64,000 bases of DNA from Megalobrama amblycephala (taxonomy: Eukaryota > Chordata > Actinopteri > Cypriniformes > Xenocyprididae), in NCBI RefSeq assembly GCF_018812025.1, contig NC_063061.1, positions 30,691,986 through 30,755,985 of the forward strand, read 5' to 3'. This document shows, one piece after another, positions 30,582 through 43,249 of this stretch; the first letter of the stretch is position 1; the number at the start of each line of letters is the position of its first letter. The position numbers were made by a program, and so were the translations under genes. The notes beneath the pieces were generated by a model. It ran no database searches. It saw only the letters and a list, made by a program, of their open reading frames with translations, and was not told where the DNA came from.

Positions 30582-31441
30582 AAGGTGCCATAGAATGCTA
30601 AGGTGTCCCCTGAATGTGTCTGTGAAGTTTCAGCTCAAAATACCCCATAGATTTTTTTTTAACTGCCTATTTTGGGGCATAATTAAAGGGATAGTTCACC
30701 CAAAAATGAAAATTTGATATTTATCTGCTTACCCCCAGCGCATCCAAGATGTAGGTAACTTTGTTTCTTCAGTAGAACAAAAAAGATGATTTTTAACTCC
30801 AACCGTTGCCATCTGTCAGTCAAATAATGCGAGTGGATGGGAACTTCTACTATAAGAGCAAATAAAACTTGCATAGACAAGTCCAAATTAAACCCTGCGG
30901 CTCGTGACGACACATTGATGTCCTAAGACACGAAACGATCGGTTTGTGTGATAAACCGAACAGTATTTATATCATTTTTTAACTGTAATACACCACTATG
31001 TCCAACTGCATTCAGCACTCGTTAGTAAGGTCTGAGCGCGCTCTGACAGCGGCAGTGATGTCTCGTGCATAGACTTCAAAGAGAGCGAGACATCACTTTT
31101 TGAAGAATGCGGAAAGCGGAAGTACATGCAAGGGCGATAATATGTGTTTATAAAGCATATACAGTTGTATTTTTTCGAAAATGACAGATGGTTTCACTAG
31201 ATAAGACCCTTATTCCTCGCCTGGTATCATTTAAAGCCCTTTGAAGCTGCACTGAAACTGTCATTTTGACCTTCAACCGTCTGGAGGCCATTGAAGTCCA
31301 CTATAAGGAGAATAATCCTGGAATGTTTTCATCAAAAACCTTAATTTCTTTTCGACTGAAGAAGGAAAGACACGAACATCTTGGATGACATGGGGTTGAG
31401 TAAATTATCATGAAATTTTTATTTAAAAGTGGACTAATCCT
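30582..31441 (+). mobile_element. Composite: AGGTG-family 5' end joined to a chimeric TTAA MITE
   Basis: 30582-30680 is the start of the AGGTG family (aaaggtgccatagaatg, gaatgtgtctgtgaagtttc). It switches at a TTAA (30683-30686) to agggatagttcacccaaaaa. The right end, gtggactaatcc followed by TTTAA, belongs to the related GGATTAGTCC family, whose interior (ataagacccttattcctcg, tggaggccattgaagtccac) occupies 31140-31441. The two ends thus come from different MITE families. Confidence 0.6.
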
Positions 31442-31675
31442 TTAAGCTCACATTTGTCTAAGTTGAATGATGATACTGACTTGAGGAAGGATCCTGGATC
31501 TCATTCATAAGCCTTCTGCTTCATCAGACGCTCAGGATGCTCAGGCTGATGGACACAGCAGATGAAGTGCCAGAGGGCAAAGATGCTACAGCCAGAATCA
31601 GACCTGAATATCGCGAAGGATCTATATTTAGAGATCGCATTAGAGCCTTTTTGGATGCATGGAGAAGACATGCAC

Positions 31676-31678
<3 letters not shown>

Positions 31679-31741
<63 letters not shown>
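31679..31741. repeat. (CA)30 microsatellite
   Basis: About 62 bases of pure AC repeat, long enough to be highly polymorphic. Open frames on both strands through it (VCVCV, THTHT) are artefacts. Confidence 0.97.
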
Positions 31742-31742
<1 letters not shown>

Positions 31743-32149
31743 CAAAACTCACTGACGCCTCTGTGAGTGTGTGTTTCTGAAGATACGTTCTGCATCACAA
31801 CAACCTGTCATTGTCCTTTGGCTTATTTCCTGTCTGGCCTCATTTTTTCCCTCTTTCTTTTTCAGTGTTTCATCTTTTTCTCCCTTTGGCTGTTTATGCT
31901 GTTGGTTTTTATGTTGGTAAGGTGTCAGACTGAATGAAGCATCTCGCTGTGGGGAAGCTCGGGGCTGATGAATGTGCTGTGGTGTTACTATGGCTGATGT
32001 TAATGCCAGATTCAAGTCAATCACAGGTGTTTCTTCTCCTGTTTTAACCGGGGGGTCAGTGAAACCGAACGGATACACCGCTCAAACGTTTGCGGTCATT
32101 TAGGGTGTTTTAGAAAGAAGCTCACCAAGGCTGCGTTTATTTGATCAAA

Positions 32150-32400
32150 ATACAGTAAAACAGTAATATTGTGAAATATAATATTATTACAATTTAAAAT
32201 AACTGTTTTATATTTTAATATATTGGTTAAAATGTAATTTATTCCTGTGATGAAACGCTGAATCAGCATCATTACTGATGCTCACGATCCAACAGAAATC
32301 ATTCTGATATGCTGATTTGCTGCTCAAGAAAAATGTATTATTTTCAATGTTGAAACAGTTGTGCTGCTTAATATTTTTGTGATACTTTTTTCAGGACTCT
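32150..32400 (-). repeat. Interspersed repeat (TTCTTGAGCAGCAAATC family), inverted
   Basis: It reads aatcagcatcattactgatg, then gatatgctgatttgctgctc and gttgtgctgcttaatatttt, the reverse complement of the copies at 12726 and 35985. Confidence 0.75.
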
Positions 32401-32430
32401 TTGATGAATAGTTCAAAGCATTTATTTAAG

Positions 32431-32607
32431 AGCGACATGGACACACAAATCGGATCTGAACAGTTGCGATACACAACAGCTACGTTCACACTCTCAGTCC
32501 AAATCGGATTATTTGCGTATCTGATTGGAATCCGATCTAAAATAATTGACTGTCCACATTGTGTATCGCAACTGTTCAGATCCGATTTGTGTGTTCATGC
32601 CGCTCTT
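32431..32607. repeat. Hairpin with 46-49 base arms
   Basis: The left arm at 32431-32476 (agcgacatggacacacaaat, cggatctgaacagttgcgat) is matched by the right arm at 32559-32607 (gtgtatcgcaactgttcaga and on), with only two or three mismatches. The loop holds the left end of the element at 32479. Confidence 0.9.
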
Positions 32608-33778
32608 TCGTTTTCCTGCATTGGTTTCTATAACAATGACGTTGCATTGGTAGACATACGCCAACAGCAACTGCAACATGGAGGGGTTTGCAATACAGAT
32701 GTTGTCTTATTTAAAAAATGTCAATGTGTAGATGCAGCGCTGGACTAGGCAGTGGCAGAAACATAGGAAACTTTATTCATCTCCGTTGGTTTCAAAACGT
32801 CTCCGTTATATTGTCATTTTCTGCACTTTGCAACAACCCAACACTGTTTCTGCAGCGACTTTCAAGGTCAAGGTCAAAGTTTATATAGCACCTTAAAACA
32901 TGAATGTTGACCAAAGTGCTTCACAAACAGAGAAAAATACACACATAGTAAAACAGAAACATGAGTATTCAATCCAAAAACTTAAAAGAATAAAAAACAG
33001 AATTAATAATAGTCAAAAAAATAGCCATAACTTAAAAGGACTTAGAAGGCGATCATTTGTTTATATACATTTACATTTTTTTCGAAAATGACCGATGGTT
33101 TCGCTAGATAAGACCCTTATTCCTCGTCTGGTATCGTTTAAAGCCCTTTGAAGCAGCACTGAAACTGTAATTTTGACCTTCAAGGCCATTGAAGTCCACT
33201 ATAAGGAGAATATTCCTGGAATGTTTTCATCAAAAACCTTAATATCTTTTCGACTGAAGAAATAAGGACATGAACATCTTGGATGACATGGGGGTGAGTA
33301 AATTATCAGGAAATTTTTATTTGAAACTGGACTAATCCTTTAAAGCTCTAATGTCTTCATTTAGCCAGGGCTGCTTATTTCGTTTGGTTTTCTTAACTTT
33401 GAGAGGAGCAACTGCATTTAATACTTCAGTACAAGAAGCATTAAAACGAATAACCATATCCTCAACATCCATGCCTTGTGTTTCAGCATGTTTCCTATAA
33501 CAATGTCTGACGATTTTTACGTGCTGTGAGAAACAGATTTCCAGAAACGTGATTTGAATAGGATTTCAAACCACATATGAATGTGGCTTGAAACAGATTT
33601 GTAAAAAATGCATTTTGTCTGTTCACACTTTCTAAATCTAATTGGATTTCAATCTGATATGCCCAAAAATCGCATTTGGACAGTCTGAACGTAGCCAATG
33701 AGGGCCGTCAATAATTTTAGATCAGATTCCAATCGGATATACAAATAATTGGATTTGGACTGAGAGAGTGAACGTAGC
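32479..33778. mobile_element. Inverted-repeat element with GCTACGTTCAC ends
   Basis: The left end at 32479 (gctacgttcacactctcagt, ccaaatcggatt) is matched in inverted order by 33712-33778 (tggatttggactgagagagt, gaacgtagc). The interior contains a GGATTAGTCC-family MITE fragment (33048-33346) and the word caaggtcaaggtcaaagttt near 32862. Flanking 8-mers acacaaca and ataagaca are only a partial match. Confidence 0.65.
33048..33346 (+). mobile_element. GGATTAGTCC-family MITE fragment
   Basis: The words ttcgaaaatgaccgatggtt, agataagacccttattcctc, aaaaccttaatatctttt and tggactaatcctttaa match 13980-14271 and 31165-31445. It is a right half only and is nested in the 32479 element. Confidence 0.75.
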
Positions 33779-34636
33779 ATAAGACACTCCATGCCATGTA
33801 GAAAAACAATTATCTAAGTCTGTTTGCAGAATCTCTACAGTGCCCTCAGGTGAAGCATATGAAGTCTTGATTTGCTCTGAATGACTCTCAGATTAGCTTC
33901 AGCTTTGGGCCATGTCGATGTTTCATGCAAGCTTGATTTTCTCTGGTTTGAGCTCTGATTGGTGAATACACGTGTGTGACACATGCTCACAGATTCAGAG
34001 CATTGATCAAAATCTCCTCTGAGATGAGATGGACGCCAACAGACAGAAAAGCGTGTAAACTGCAGTGATTTGTTTAGGTGTGCATTGATTTCTCATCAAT
34101 CCTGACAGCATGGCATGCGTTTGTGACTCGCAGAGCGCTAGTGTGGAGAGATCACTGAAGAGTGTCAGTGAATTTGTTCCTCACATGTAACAGCAGCACA
34201 GAAGAGCTCAACAGATGAACGGTTAGATGTGTGTTTTATTGACGGTTGTGTGATTCAATCTGGCTCCAAATATGTTTGACATCTGAGACCAGAAAACGGC
34301 TCCTTTGAGCACGGTCAGATCGACGTCATCAATAATTAGGACGATGCGTGGTTCATCTGAGTGATTTTCCTACAAATATAACAGCGCATGCACTGCTGAC
34401 TCCTCACGTTCATAAATGACTGATATCTCTGAGGGCTGTGTGGATCACTTCCCCATGAGCCGCTCCATTAAACAAATTACAGCTATTACGTCTCTGCAGC
34501 GCTCATGTTTATTTATCTCTTCTTTTATACGAGGAGCAAAATACAGAGCTCAAGAAAGACAACATGTTGTCTGATGAGTTATGTTAGTATACGGCAAAGT
34601 TGGCCATCTGGAAAACTAGGAAAAATAAGGTACTGG

Positions 34637-35883
34637 CAATGTTCCCTCTAATTTTTTTTCTCACTGAGCAAAACTTTTCTCTGTTGAGCGCACATTTTGA
34701 CCACCTGAGCAAAAACATACTTTATATCAGACCTGTACAATGAACGTAAACACACTCACACAAAAAATGGTTTTATCATAACTGTAACATTTAACTTTAA
34801 TGTGCCGTTTCTATTTTATTTGACCCTTGATGTAACTTAGTGATTTATTAAATAATATGTTTGAAAACAAGCAGTTCAGTCACTAAATTAAGGTGACTAA
34901 ATTAGGTTACCTGAGATGTTTTCACATTGCTGTATTAACTGTACCAGTCTTTACCAAGAAATTCTATTAAAAAATTATTTCTGTCCTCCTGCAGGACAGT
35001 TCAATTCTTTATAATCATATAATATGAGCAGTTACAATGATGGTTTGGGACAACCATAATGTGTTTTTGTACAGTCAATTATTAGCAACAGACAGTGTTA
35101 AACCATCAAAATTACATGTTTATTGCTTATGAATTTCCCAGATTTTATATACCAGGACGTTAAGATTTTTTGTGGCAAGGAGCCCTAAACAATCCCCTTG
35201 TGAGATCAATTTTTTATTAGGCTTACATTATGATATAATAAAATATAATATTTAAATATTTAAACTGATATACAGTATTATATCAGTTTAAATGCTTCCA
35301 TTTGTTTTAATATATTATATAGTGAAAACAAACTTAAGCACTTAGATCTGATGGCTAAATATTTTTAAGAAAAGTGAATGTTAACTCTTTTATAGTTATC
35401 TAAACACCCCACCTCACCACCACACACACAAATCTATTTAAACTGAGGTATATCACTGATGTATTTTGAGTTTGCATGCTACACATGTGGTGGGAGTGTA
35501 ATTGTAAATGTCTCAGAGTTTTGTTAGCATTCTGTGCCATTATTTCCACCACTTTTCATTAAAACATGACGTTTTATTTCTTTTCGTTTCGCGTTGCCTC
35601 TCGTATTGATGTATTTAGTCCGCAAACATGACAGTATTCTTACCGCGACTGTTTTGGCTCAGGGCCAGCCAGCTCACACGCGCTCAATCGTTCTCTTTCT
35701 ATGAAAACTGTAAACCGCATTCACCGGTTCCAACTCTATAGCGACAATAACTCTATAGCGGTTGTCCAGAGCACTGCAATTATTTCTCATTTAAACTACT
35801 ACAATCATTTTCATGTCTGTTCTCTGCGCGGCGATTATTTTTTCTGCGCGGCCGCGCACGCGCGCAGCTTAGAGGGAACATTG
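34637..35883. mobile_element. hAT-type non-autonomous element with perfect target duplication
   Basis: Perfect 15-bp terminal inverted repeats CAATGTTCCCTCTAA (34637-34651) and TTAGAGGGAACATTG (35869-35883) are flanked by a perfect 8-bp duplication GGTACTGG (34629-34636 and 35884-35891). The right subterminus is GC-rich (tgcgcggccgcgcacgcgcg); the left is AT-rich. At 1247 bp with no transposase frame it is non-autonomous. The intact duplication suggests relative youth. Confidence 0.93.
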
Positions 35884-35984
35884 GGTACTGGGGACAGATG
35901 ATGAAACTTTTAGAGAAAATTTGTGCTTTTTTTGATGAAAAACATTTTTATTTTTATTTAAAAATGCATATGCAATATACCATT

Positions 35985-36325
35985 CAAATATTTGGGGTCA
36001 GTAAGATTTCTGTTTGAAAGAAATTAAGTCTTTTAATTCAATTGTTCAAAAGTGACAGTAAAGACATTTCCATGTCTCTATTTCAAATAAATGCTGTTCT
36101 TTGAACTTTCTATGAATCAATAAATCCTGAATTTTTTTTATCTTGGTTTGCATAAAAATATTAAGCAGCACAATGGTTTTCAACATTGATAATAAAAAGA
36201 AGTTTCTTGAGCAGCAAATCAGCATATTAGAATGATTTCTGAAGGATCATGTGACACTGAAGACTGGAGTAATGATGCTGAAAATTCAGCTTTGACCACA
36301 GGAATAAATTTGAGAATAAATCAGG
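35985..36325 (+). repeat. Interspersed repeat (TTCTTGAGCAGCAAATC family)
   Basis: It contains tatttggggtcagtaagatt, then aatattaagcagcacaatgg, tttcttgagcagcaaatcag and actggagtaatgatgctgaa: a fairly complete plus-strand copy. Confidence 0.8.
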
Positions 36326-36326
36326 C

Positions 36327-37070
36327 CTGTGTAAGTGTGTGTACTTGGTATTCCCTACGTTATAGGGACCATATGTCCCCTAAAGGATAGTAATACTGGT
36401 AATTTTTGACCTTGTGGACATTTTTTTGGTCCCCATTGTAATGGTCTGGGTATGTTACTTTAAGACCCATGTTTGGGGTTTCCCCGAGTCTTGCATTCGG
36501 AGGCGAATGCTGTGCCATTCTGTTCTGCTTTGTGATTTTTCTTCGTTAATGGTAACCTGTGTCATGTGGATCATTTACAGTGCACTATAGGTTACACCAT
36601 GAGGAAAACAGCTTATGAATCATACAAAATATAAGTTTTTTGAAAATCTAAAAATGTAAAAAGTTTTCTGTGATGGTAGGTTTAGGAGTAGGGGATAGAA
36701 TATACAGTTTGTTCAGTATAAAAATAATTATGTCTATGGAAAATCCCCATAAAACATGGAAACCTGTGTGTGTGTGTGTGTGTGCATTTTTGTGACATAT
36801 CATGACACAAATTTGTAGAATGACATGGGTATGACATAGGTAATACAAGGAGAGGGTGACTTATGTCCCCATTTTTCAAAAGGCTTATAAATCATACAGA
36901 ATGAGTTTCCTGTGATGGGTAAGTTTAGGGGTAGGGGTAGTGTAGAGGGATAGAAAATATGGTTAAAACAGTATAAAAAACATTACGCCCATGGAATGTC
37001 CCCACAATTCACAAAAACAAACCTGTGTGTGTGTGTGTGTGTGTGTGTGAGTGTGTGTGTGTGAACCTCA
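36327..37070 (+). repeat. Interspersed repeat with GTCCCC motifs and (GT)n tracts, two partial units
   Basis: Two similar half-units follow each other. Shared words are cttataaatcatacagaatg against cttatgaatcatacaaaata, and tgtgatggtaggtttaggag against tgtgatgggtaagtttaggg. They end with gaaacctgtgtgtgtg and caaacctgtgtgtgtg, and (GT)n lies near 36766-36783 and 37024-37062. No gene. Confidence 0.65.
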
Positions 37071-37079
37071 GGCACTTTG

Positions 37080-38030
37080 GCTATGTGTCTCCTGATTCCA
37101 GTTGCATTCGTTTTATGAAAAGCAGCTTCAGCGTCACATTACGTTATCATTAAGCTAATATTATATTAGCATTACATTAGTATTTCTAGAGTAATTCAGT
37201 GCTGGAGGCTTTCAGACGCTGAATATGTACGTTTATAAAACATAACGTCTCAAACGAACAGCCTCTCCATAAAGGCGAGCGGGTCTGTGTGTTCCATTAT
37301 TGACCGTGAAACACTGAACCATTAAAATGTGTAATTCCATGTCTGCCAGTTATGAAAAGCCATCTACCCCTCATTTACCAAAGGGCATTGCTTTATTTAC
37401 TTCTGCATGCAGATACTGGCCTCTGTTTATACAGCCTTTTTCCCTCTCTTTCGGTCGCCTCTCTCTCTGGTTGAAGTGTTCAAGAGAGCCTCTTGTACAA
37501 ATTCTCTCTTTCCGTTGTCACACATGTACACACGCACGTCATTCTGAGTGTGTGAAGGCCTCTCAAAGAGAAATCACTCATGTTCGTCATTATTACATGA
37601 AGAGTTGGTGTGTGACCTCGTCCAGCAGTCCCTCATCAAACGCTCCACTTTATATGTCAGGATGAGCGTTTTAAAGAGAATCGAGCACAAACCGTCACAT
37701 GGAGCATCCGAGCCTTTTTACGGTTCCCGAGCGTATATTGTGATGAAATACTTTATGGAATTAATGACACATTTTACAATTATAGAAACCATTCCCCCTT
37801 ATTTTTGTGAGAAAAAGACTGGAATTTAAGTCATTGCTTGCTGAAAATCATCTGCAGTGCATTTTTTATGGGCAAATTACCTAAGCCACTTTTGTGTGCA
37901 ATATTTCATTTATTCAATAGGTGGTCAAAAGATGTTTTTGTATAGTTTATTTTGATCATAACTAAATCAAACAATATTTGAACATTTTCAGCAAATAATG
38001 ACATTTTGTTACTTTTGTTTCATTTTATTG
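37080..38030. other. Intergenic DNA without recognised feature
   Basis: The longest frame (37327-37665 plus) has no recognisable domain, signal peptide or splice context; I treat it as chance. No repeat from elsewhere in the window was found. Confidence 0.4.
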
Positions 38031-38039
38031 AAATGTAAA

Positions 38040-38465
38040 GTACTGTTCAAAAGTCTAGGGTTAGTAATATTTTTGTGAACATTTTTTAATACTTTTTAAT
38101 CAGCAAGGATGCATTAAAATGATCACACGTGATAATAAATACATTAATAATGTTACAAATACATCACAATTTGCACAAAAATATTAAGCAGCACACCTGT
38201 TTTCAACACTGATAATAAGAAGAAATGTTTCTTGAGCAGCAAATCTGAATGATTTGAAGAACTGTGTGACACTGAAAAGAGCTTCAGCTTTGCATCACAT
38301 ACATTGCATTAAAAATGTATTACAACAGTTATTTAAAATTATAATAATATTTCACGATATTAGTGGTTTTACTGTATTTTTAATCAAATAAACACAGCCT
38401 TGGTGAGCATAAAACTACTTTCAAAACATTAAAAACATTTACTGACCCCAAACCTTTGACCAGTA
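38040..38465 (+). repeat. Interspersed repeat (TTCTTGAGCAGCAAATC family)
   Basis: It begins ctgttcaaaagtctagggtt and contains cagcaaggatgcattaaaat, aatattaagcagcacacctg and gtttcttgagcagcaaatct. It ends ccccaaacctttgaccagta. Confidence 0.8.
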
Positions 38466-39308
38466 GTTTATTTTAGAGTAAATACTATATAAATGTGAGT
38501 ATTGTAGCATATCTCCATACTGTCATGATGAGTAAGTTCTCTTCAACTGTTTCATAATAAACACATGGCTATATTTTTCTGCCATCATCAAACAATTCAA
38601 GAATGTCTCATAAGCACATCCATCATATTTATCCTGACAAACAGGACGCTGGAGCCAAAAGCTCCATGTGTTGTACACACGTGTGTTTGTTTCCCTCACA
38701 GCTGAATGATTGCTTTCTACTTCTATCGGTTTATCTGTGTAAACGGATGCTGTGTATTCCACAAAGCAAGGTTAACTTACCGTCACATTTATCCTGAACT
38801 CTCGGTTGATTAACCCAAACATTGCTTACTCGTGCAGGTTCCAAAACCCGCGGTATGGAGTAGGTTTAGTCAATGGAGTCACCATGGAAACGAACGCTAA
38901 GAAAAAGCGTGCCAATACAAAGCCACTTTAATGCGAGCCTACAAAGTTAGCAAAAGTTAGCAAAAACTAGCGCTGCGGTAGGCAGAGAAGGAGACCGGGG
39001 CCATTTTTTTTTTTTTTTTTTTTTTTTTGAATGGATGTCAATGGAAGAGAGGCTTCACTACGCTGAATAAACTACTTTTGTGGGAAAACGGATGATTCGA
39101 CAGCCCATCGGCTAATCTTCAACATTTTGGATTTATCTATTTTTAGACTTTACACTAAAAAAATGCTTTTTTTTTTTTCTGTCACGGACAATTGACGGTA
39201 TTCAGTTTTCTACACTTTTCATTTCAGCGCAAACAGTGATTGACTGTCGCACAATTCTGAACGAAACTCGATGTCAAGAATGAAATTGGTTATTCGTCCG
39301 CTTGTTAA

Positions 39309-39660
39309 AGGATTAGGCCACTTTTAAATAAACTTTTCCTGATAATTTACTCACCCCCATGTCCAAGATGTTCATGTCTTTCTTTCGTCAGTCGAAACGA
39401 AATTAAGGTTTTTGAAACATTCCAGGATTATTCTCCATAGTGGATTTCAACGGCTACCAGGTTGAAGGTCCAAATTGCAGTTTCAGTGCAGCTTCAAATG
39501 GCTTTAAACGATACCAGACGAGGGATAAGGGTCTTATCTAGTGAAACGATCGGTCATTTTTTTTTAAATACAACCGTTTATGCTTTATAAACACAAAATA
39601 TCTCCTTGAACGTAGGCTACTTCCCGTTTTCGCATTCTTCAAAACGCTTACGCTAAATAT
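39309..39660 (-). mobile_element. GGATTAGTCC-family MITE, minus orientation
   Basis: It begins aggattaggccacttttaaa after a TTAA (39305-39308). It then carries tgataatttactcaccccca, aaggtttttgaaacattcca and gataagggtcttatctagtg, the reverse complement of the copies at 31165 and 33048. Confidence 0.75.
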
Positions 39661-39939
39661 TTTAAGCCTTTCCTATTCTACTTACGGAACAAACACGCGC
39701 CAGTTTAGTTTTTTTCCGTAAGTAGAATTCAGCGACGCGGTTTCTGGGTCCAAGCCTCGACTCGTTTCACTTGAGAATGGCATCTCCACAGCCGTTTATG
39801 AGTGCTATTTATTCATATTAAACATTTAACATTTAAAGTTAAACATTTAAAATACTTACAGTCTACACAACAGTCTCTGTGCTCACAGCGTCACAGACAT
39901 TAATATATTAACGATTTATAAAAGAAGAATCACTGTCTG

Positions 39940-40690
39940 GCCATCTGGGATTTTTTTGTAGGCAAAACCCGGAAGCAACTTAGCATTTTAGGACTTCCTG
40001 TTCCATCGCCCTAAAGTCTATGGGTTTTTTGAATGGGTTTTTGCTAAATCGCCTGAAATAAGGTCTGTGGTTAACAAAGCCTCTAAGTATTTTCACGTTT
40101 TGATCTATGACATAAAACACATCAGTTATAACCCGCTTGTGATTTTTTTTAAATCGGCGGGGACTTTAGACATCATGACAAACAGGTCATTTGGACAGCA
40201 TTTCTCATGAAAAAGTAGATTAGTATTCATACACAGCGCAGATCATAATCAGCAAGCATGTTTTTAAATAAAGTTGTTTTTTAAATACAGTTTGAGGAAG
40301 CTTGGTGGTGGTGACGTTGATCCACGGTCCATGGTGTGCTGTAGTCCGTTTATAGCCTACTGTTAGCTTTTTATATCTGACGACTTTATTTAGGCTTCAA
40401 AATCTATAAATGTTGTGTTAACTTGTAAAAATTATCTTGATAGACAAAACGTGTAAGTTTCATAACCCTTTGTTAAACACAGAGCTTATTTTTTGCGATT
40501 TTCCAAAAGTCTATGGGAAAAATGCATAGGCTTTCGATCGAGGCAACCACTAACTTCCGGGTTGTCCTACAAAAACACGTCATCTCTGAGGTACAGTAGG
40601 CCAGCCCGGAAGTAAGCGGCACACGGGTTCCCTCGATCGAAAGCCTATGCATTTTTGTCATGATGACATCTAAACTCCCCGCCAAAGGAA
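39940..40690. repeat. Repeat region with a 26-bp perfect inverted repeat
   Basis: The related blocks aagtctatgggttttttga (40013) and aaagtctatgggaaaaatgc (40506) suggest internal duplication. Arms at 40518-40543 and 40631-40656 (core atgcataggctttcgatcg) are exact reverse complements. The segment between them contains acttccgggttgtcc and the mirror-like ggcccagc- and ccggaagt-type words near 40601. Probably a decayed inverted-repeat element. Confidence 0.65.
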
Positions 40691-41219
40691 GTAGTCCCTT
40701 TTAGCAACTTGTTAGCAACGTTTTTAAATGGAAACGGTGGTGCGTTGAACAGCCTGTTCTGATGACGCAAGAGTTGCAACTGTGGCAGCTGTGAAGGCCA
40801 TTCTTTGTGTTCTTTTTGAAGGATTGATATGCTGTATTTTTACTATAAAAGTCTTATGACAAACTTGTCTTCTAATATCTTTTATCAACCAATTGTTGCA
40901 TGTACCGAGCTGCAGCGGACACATTTGTAAACGACTTTACTTGGACCCAATGTGCGAGCTGTCTCTTTAATACCGCGTGGTTTATATACATGTTGCTGCT
41001 GATTGGGCTGACATTTTTGACACACCCACCAAACAAGACAAAACATATCTAAAACCCGTTGCACACTGTTTCCAGGAAACATGTCGTTCAACCTGGAAAC
41101 CATAGCAAAACGTTGTGCGCTGGTTTGAGCTTGAACATGCCCCAGAAGTGATGCAACTGACGTTGGTAGGTCATGTGACAGTAACAACATGGCAGATGTA
41201 GTTCTGGATTTCATTCATA

Positions 41220-43245
41220 CTACCCATATTCATACTATATAAACTGCTCCGGAGCAGGTTATGTTCAGAGAGAATGTTGCTATGTCTACTTGCATACCCT
41301 GAAATTTACTTCAGGTTTTGGAACTGAAAGTTACAGTAATGCATTTATAATGGAAAAATCTAATTTGCCTTGATATTTTGACACATAAGAGGTCTTTGTA
41401 CCATAAAAACATCCTGCAAGTTTCATAGCTTAAACAAAGCATTTATTTAATAAAGCTCCAAAGCAGCTTGTTTGGATATTGTGGGATTTGTGACATTGCA
41501 CAGGCAAATATCTTTGCATATGACTGCCTCCAGAGCAAGGCATCGACGAATAGTTTTACATTATCGCATCATAGGTCCCGCCCAGTGGTGTTCAGTCGAT
41601 TAACAGCTGACTTTTGCCCACACCGGTTGCAAGTGGTGCATCTCACCATGTCAAAAGCAAATATAATTTCTTATAATCACTGATGCTTTCTATATGTTCA
41701 CTTTCTTACATCTTCCACGTCAAGAGCACAAATGGAAGCATAAAGGAAGGCTCGCTTTGATGTGTCCAGTTTAAACAGCTTGTGTGTGTCTCTGTACAGA
41801 CTTCAGAAGGATATACCAGCGTCAGGAACAATTAAGAGGTTTATTTTTAATGGTGTCATGGATCGCGTCGAGAAGATTATTTGATTATTCAAATAATTTG
41901 ACTGCAGATAGTTTTGTAAAGAGGCACAGTATAATGGCGAGTTTGTGTTTTGTGGAGAGTAATGTTTTTTAAACACTCGTGTGCCATAGCAAGTGGGCGT
42001 TGCTACTGTTTCCTATGCATATATTAGTGTCCACACTAATAGTTTGGTGGATACTGATTAGCTGTCAATGTTTTTATCGTTCATAAGCTGGAAAAAAATC
42101 GTTCTGAAAGTGTTTACAACAATATTGGTTCTCTGTGCCATTATCATTGTAGTTGTGGTGTGGACTCTGCTATTCTTTTATATTTAGAACAATTTTAAGA
42201 ACTATATCTATCGTTATCGTTATAGTTAACGTACTTGGTGTGAGGTCCCACTGCTAAAAGGATCATTTAGACAACATATTTTAGTAGAGGAAATAAAAAA
42301 AGTGCATTTCTGCCCTTGCATTTCTCTCATTTCCCCATTGACTTCCATTGCAAGTGCATTGCTGTAAACACAATTTTTGTTTTTGCAAACAGAGAAAAAT
42401 TTTCTGTGGTCATCAACAGCATGTCACAGATTCTGTCAATAGAGCTTAACTTGTATTGAACCTAAAACATTCCTTTAATCCATATAAAATCTCAATAAGT
42501 CACTCTTGAAACACAAAGAGGCCACAGAAAGACACACAAGAGACTCTCCTGTCGCTTATACCGTAGCAATTTCAACATCTCGATCTGAGCGCACTGGTTA
42601 GAGGGCCAACGGAAATACATTCCTGTTCAGACAAGTTAATACGTCTGTGTGTGCGAATGATATCCTCGGAGAAATGGAAGATTAATGCTACAACAGTGGC
42701 CTCCTATCTGCCAAAGTGCGTCATTCTTTCTTCTCTCCCGCTGTACTCTCCACTGCATGGATGCAGGAATGAAATAAACGAAGCAGGGGGGACGCCACAC
42801 AGTTAGCCGGGATCAGTCAGAAATTTGGGTCGGATTCCAATAAATACATATCACACAGCTTATAGTAGGTTGTAAAATAACGAACAAAGACATAGCGCAC
42901 TATATTAGGTTTCATAGAGTTCTACAGGTTGAGTTCAAGTGAACAAACATTCACACACACACAGGTGCATATATGAGTGAGAGGATGTTTTTGCTTAAAT
43001 GACTCATTTAAGTTGTGTGGCTGTATTATTAATAATTTATAATATAAATATAATTAGTAATAAAAAATTTGATTTCTAAAACTACATTTAACAAATGTAA
43101 AAAATAATAAAATAAAATAAAATAAAAATACACCATAATGGGTATCAGGTTAAGTTTCAACCAGCCTGACACAGCAATACTTGCTCAACCAATGGCATGA
43201 GTTGGGGGCGGGAATATCTGTATGTTTGACCAACAGTTGGGTTCC
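41220..43245. other. Intergenic DNA without recognised gene
   Basis: It has mixed composition, with an (aataa)n patch near 43110-43128 and a short CA tract near 42953. Frames at 41468-41683 and 41784-41972 lack domains or splice context. Confidence 0.4.
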
Positions 43246-43249
43246 TGAA

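Noticed and set aside
31537..31680. Short plus frame (MDTADEVPEGKDATARIRPE...) with protein-like composition
   Set aside because: It runs directly into the CA microsatellite, has no clear splice acceptor or donor, and matches no family I know; kept only as a note.
37327..37665. 112-codon plus frame
   Set aside because: No domain, signal peptide, codon bias or splice context; length is within chance for 64 kb on two strands.
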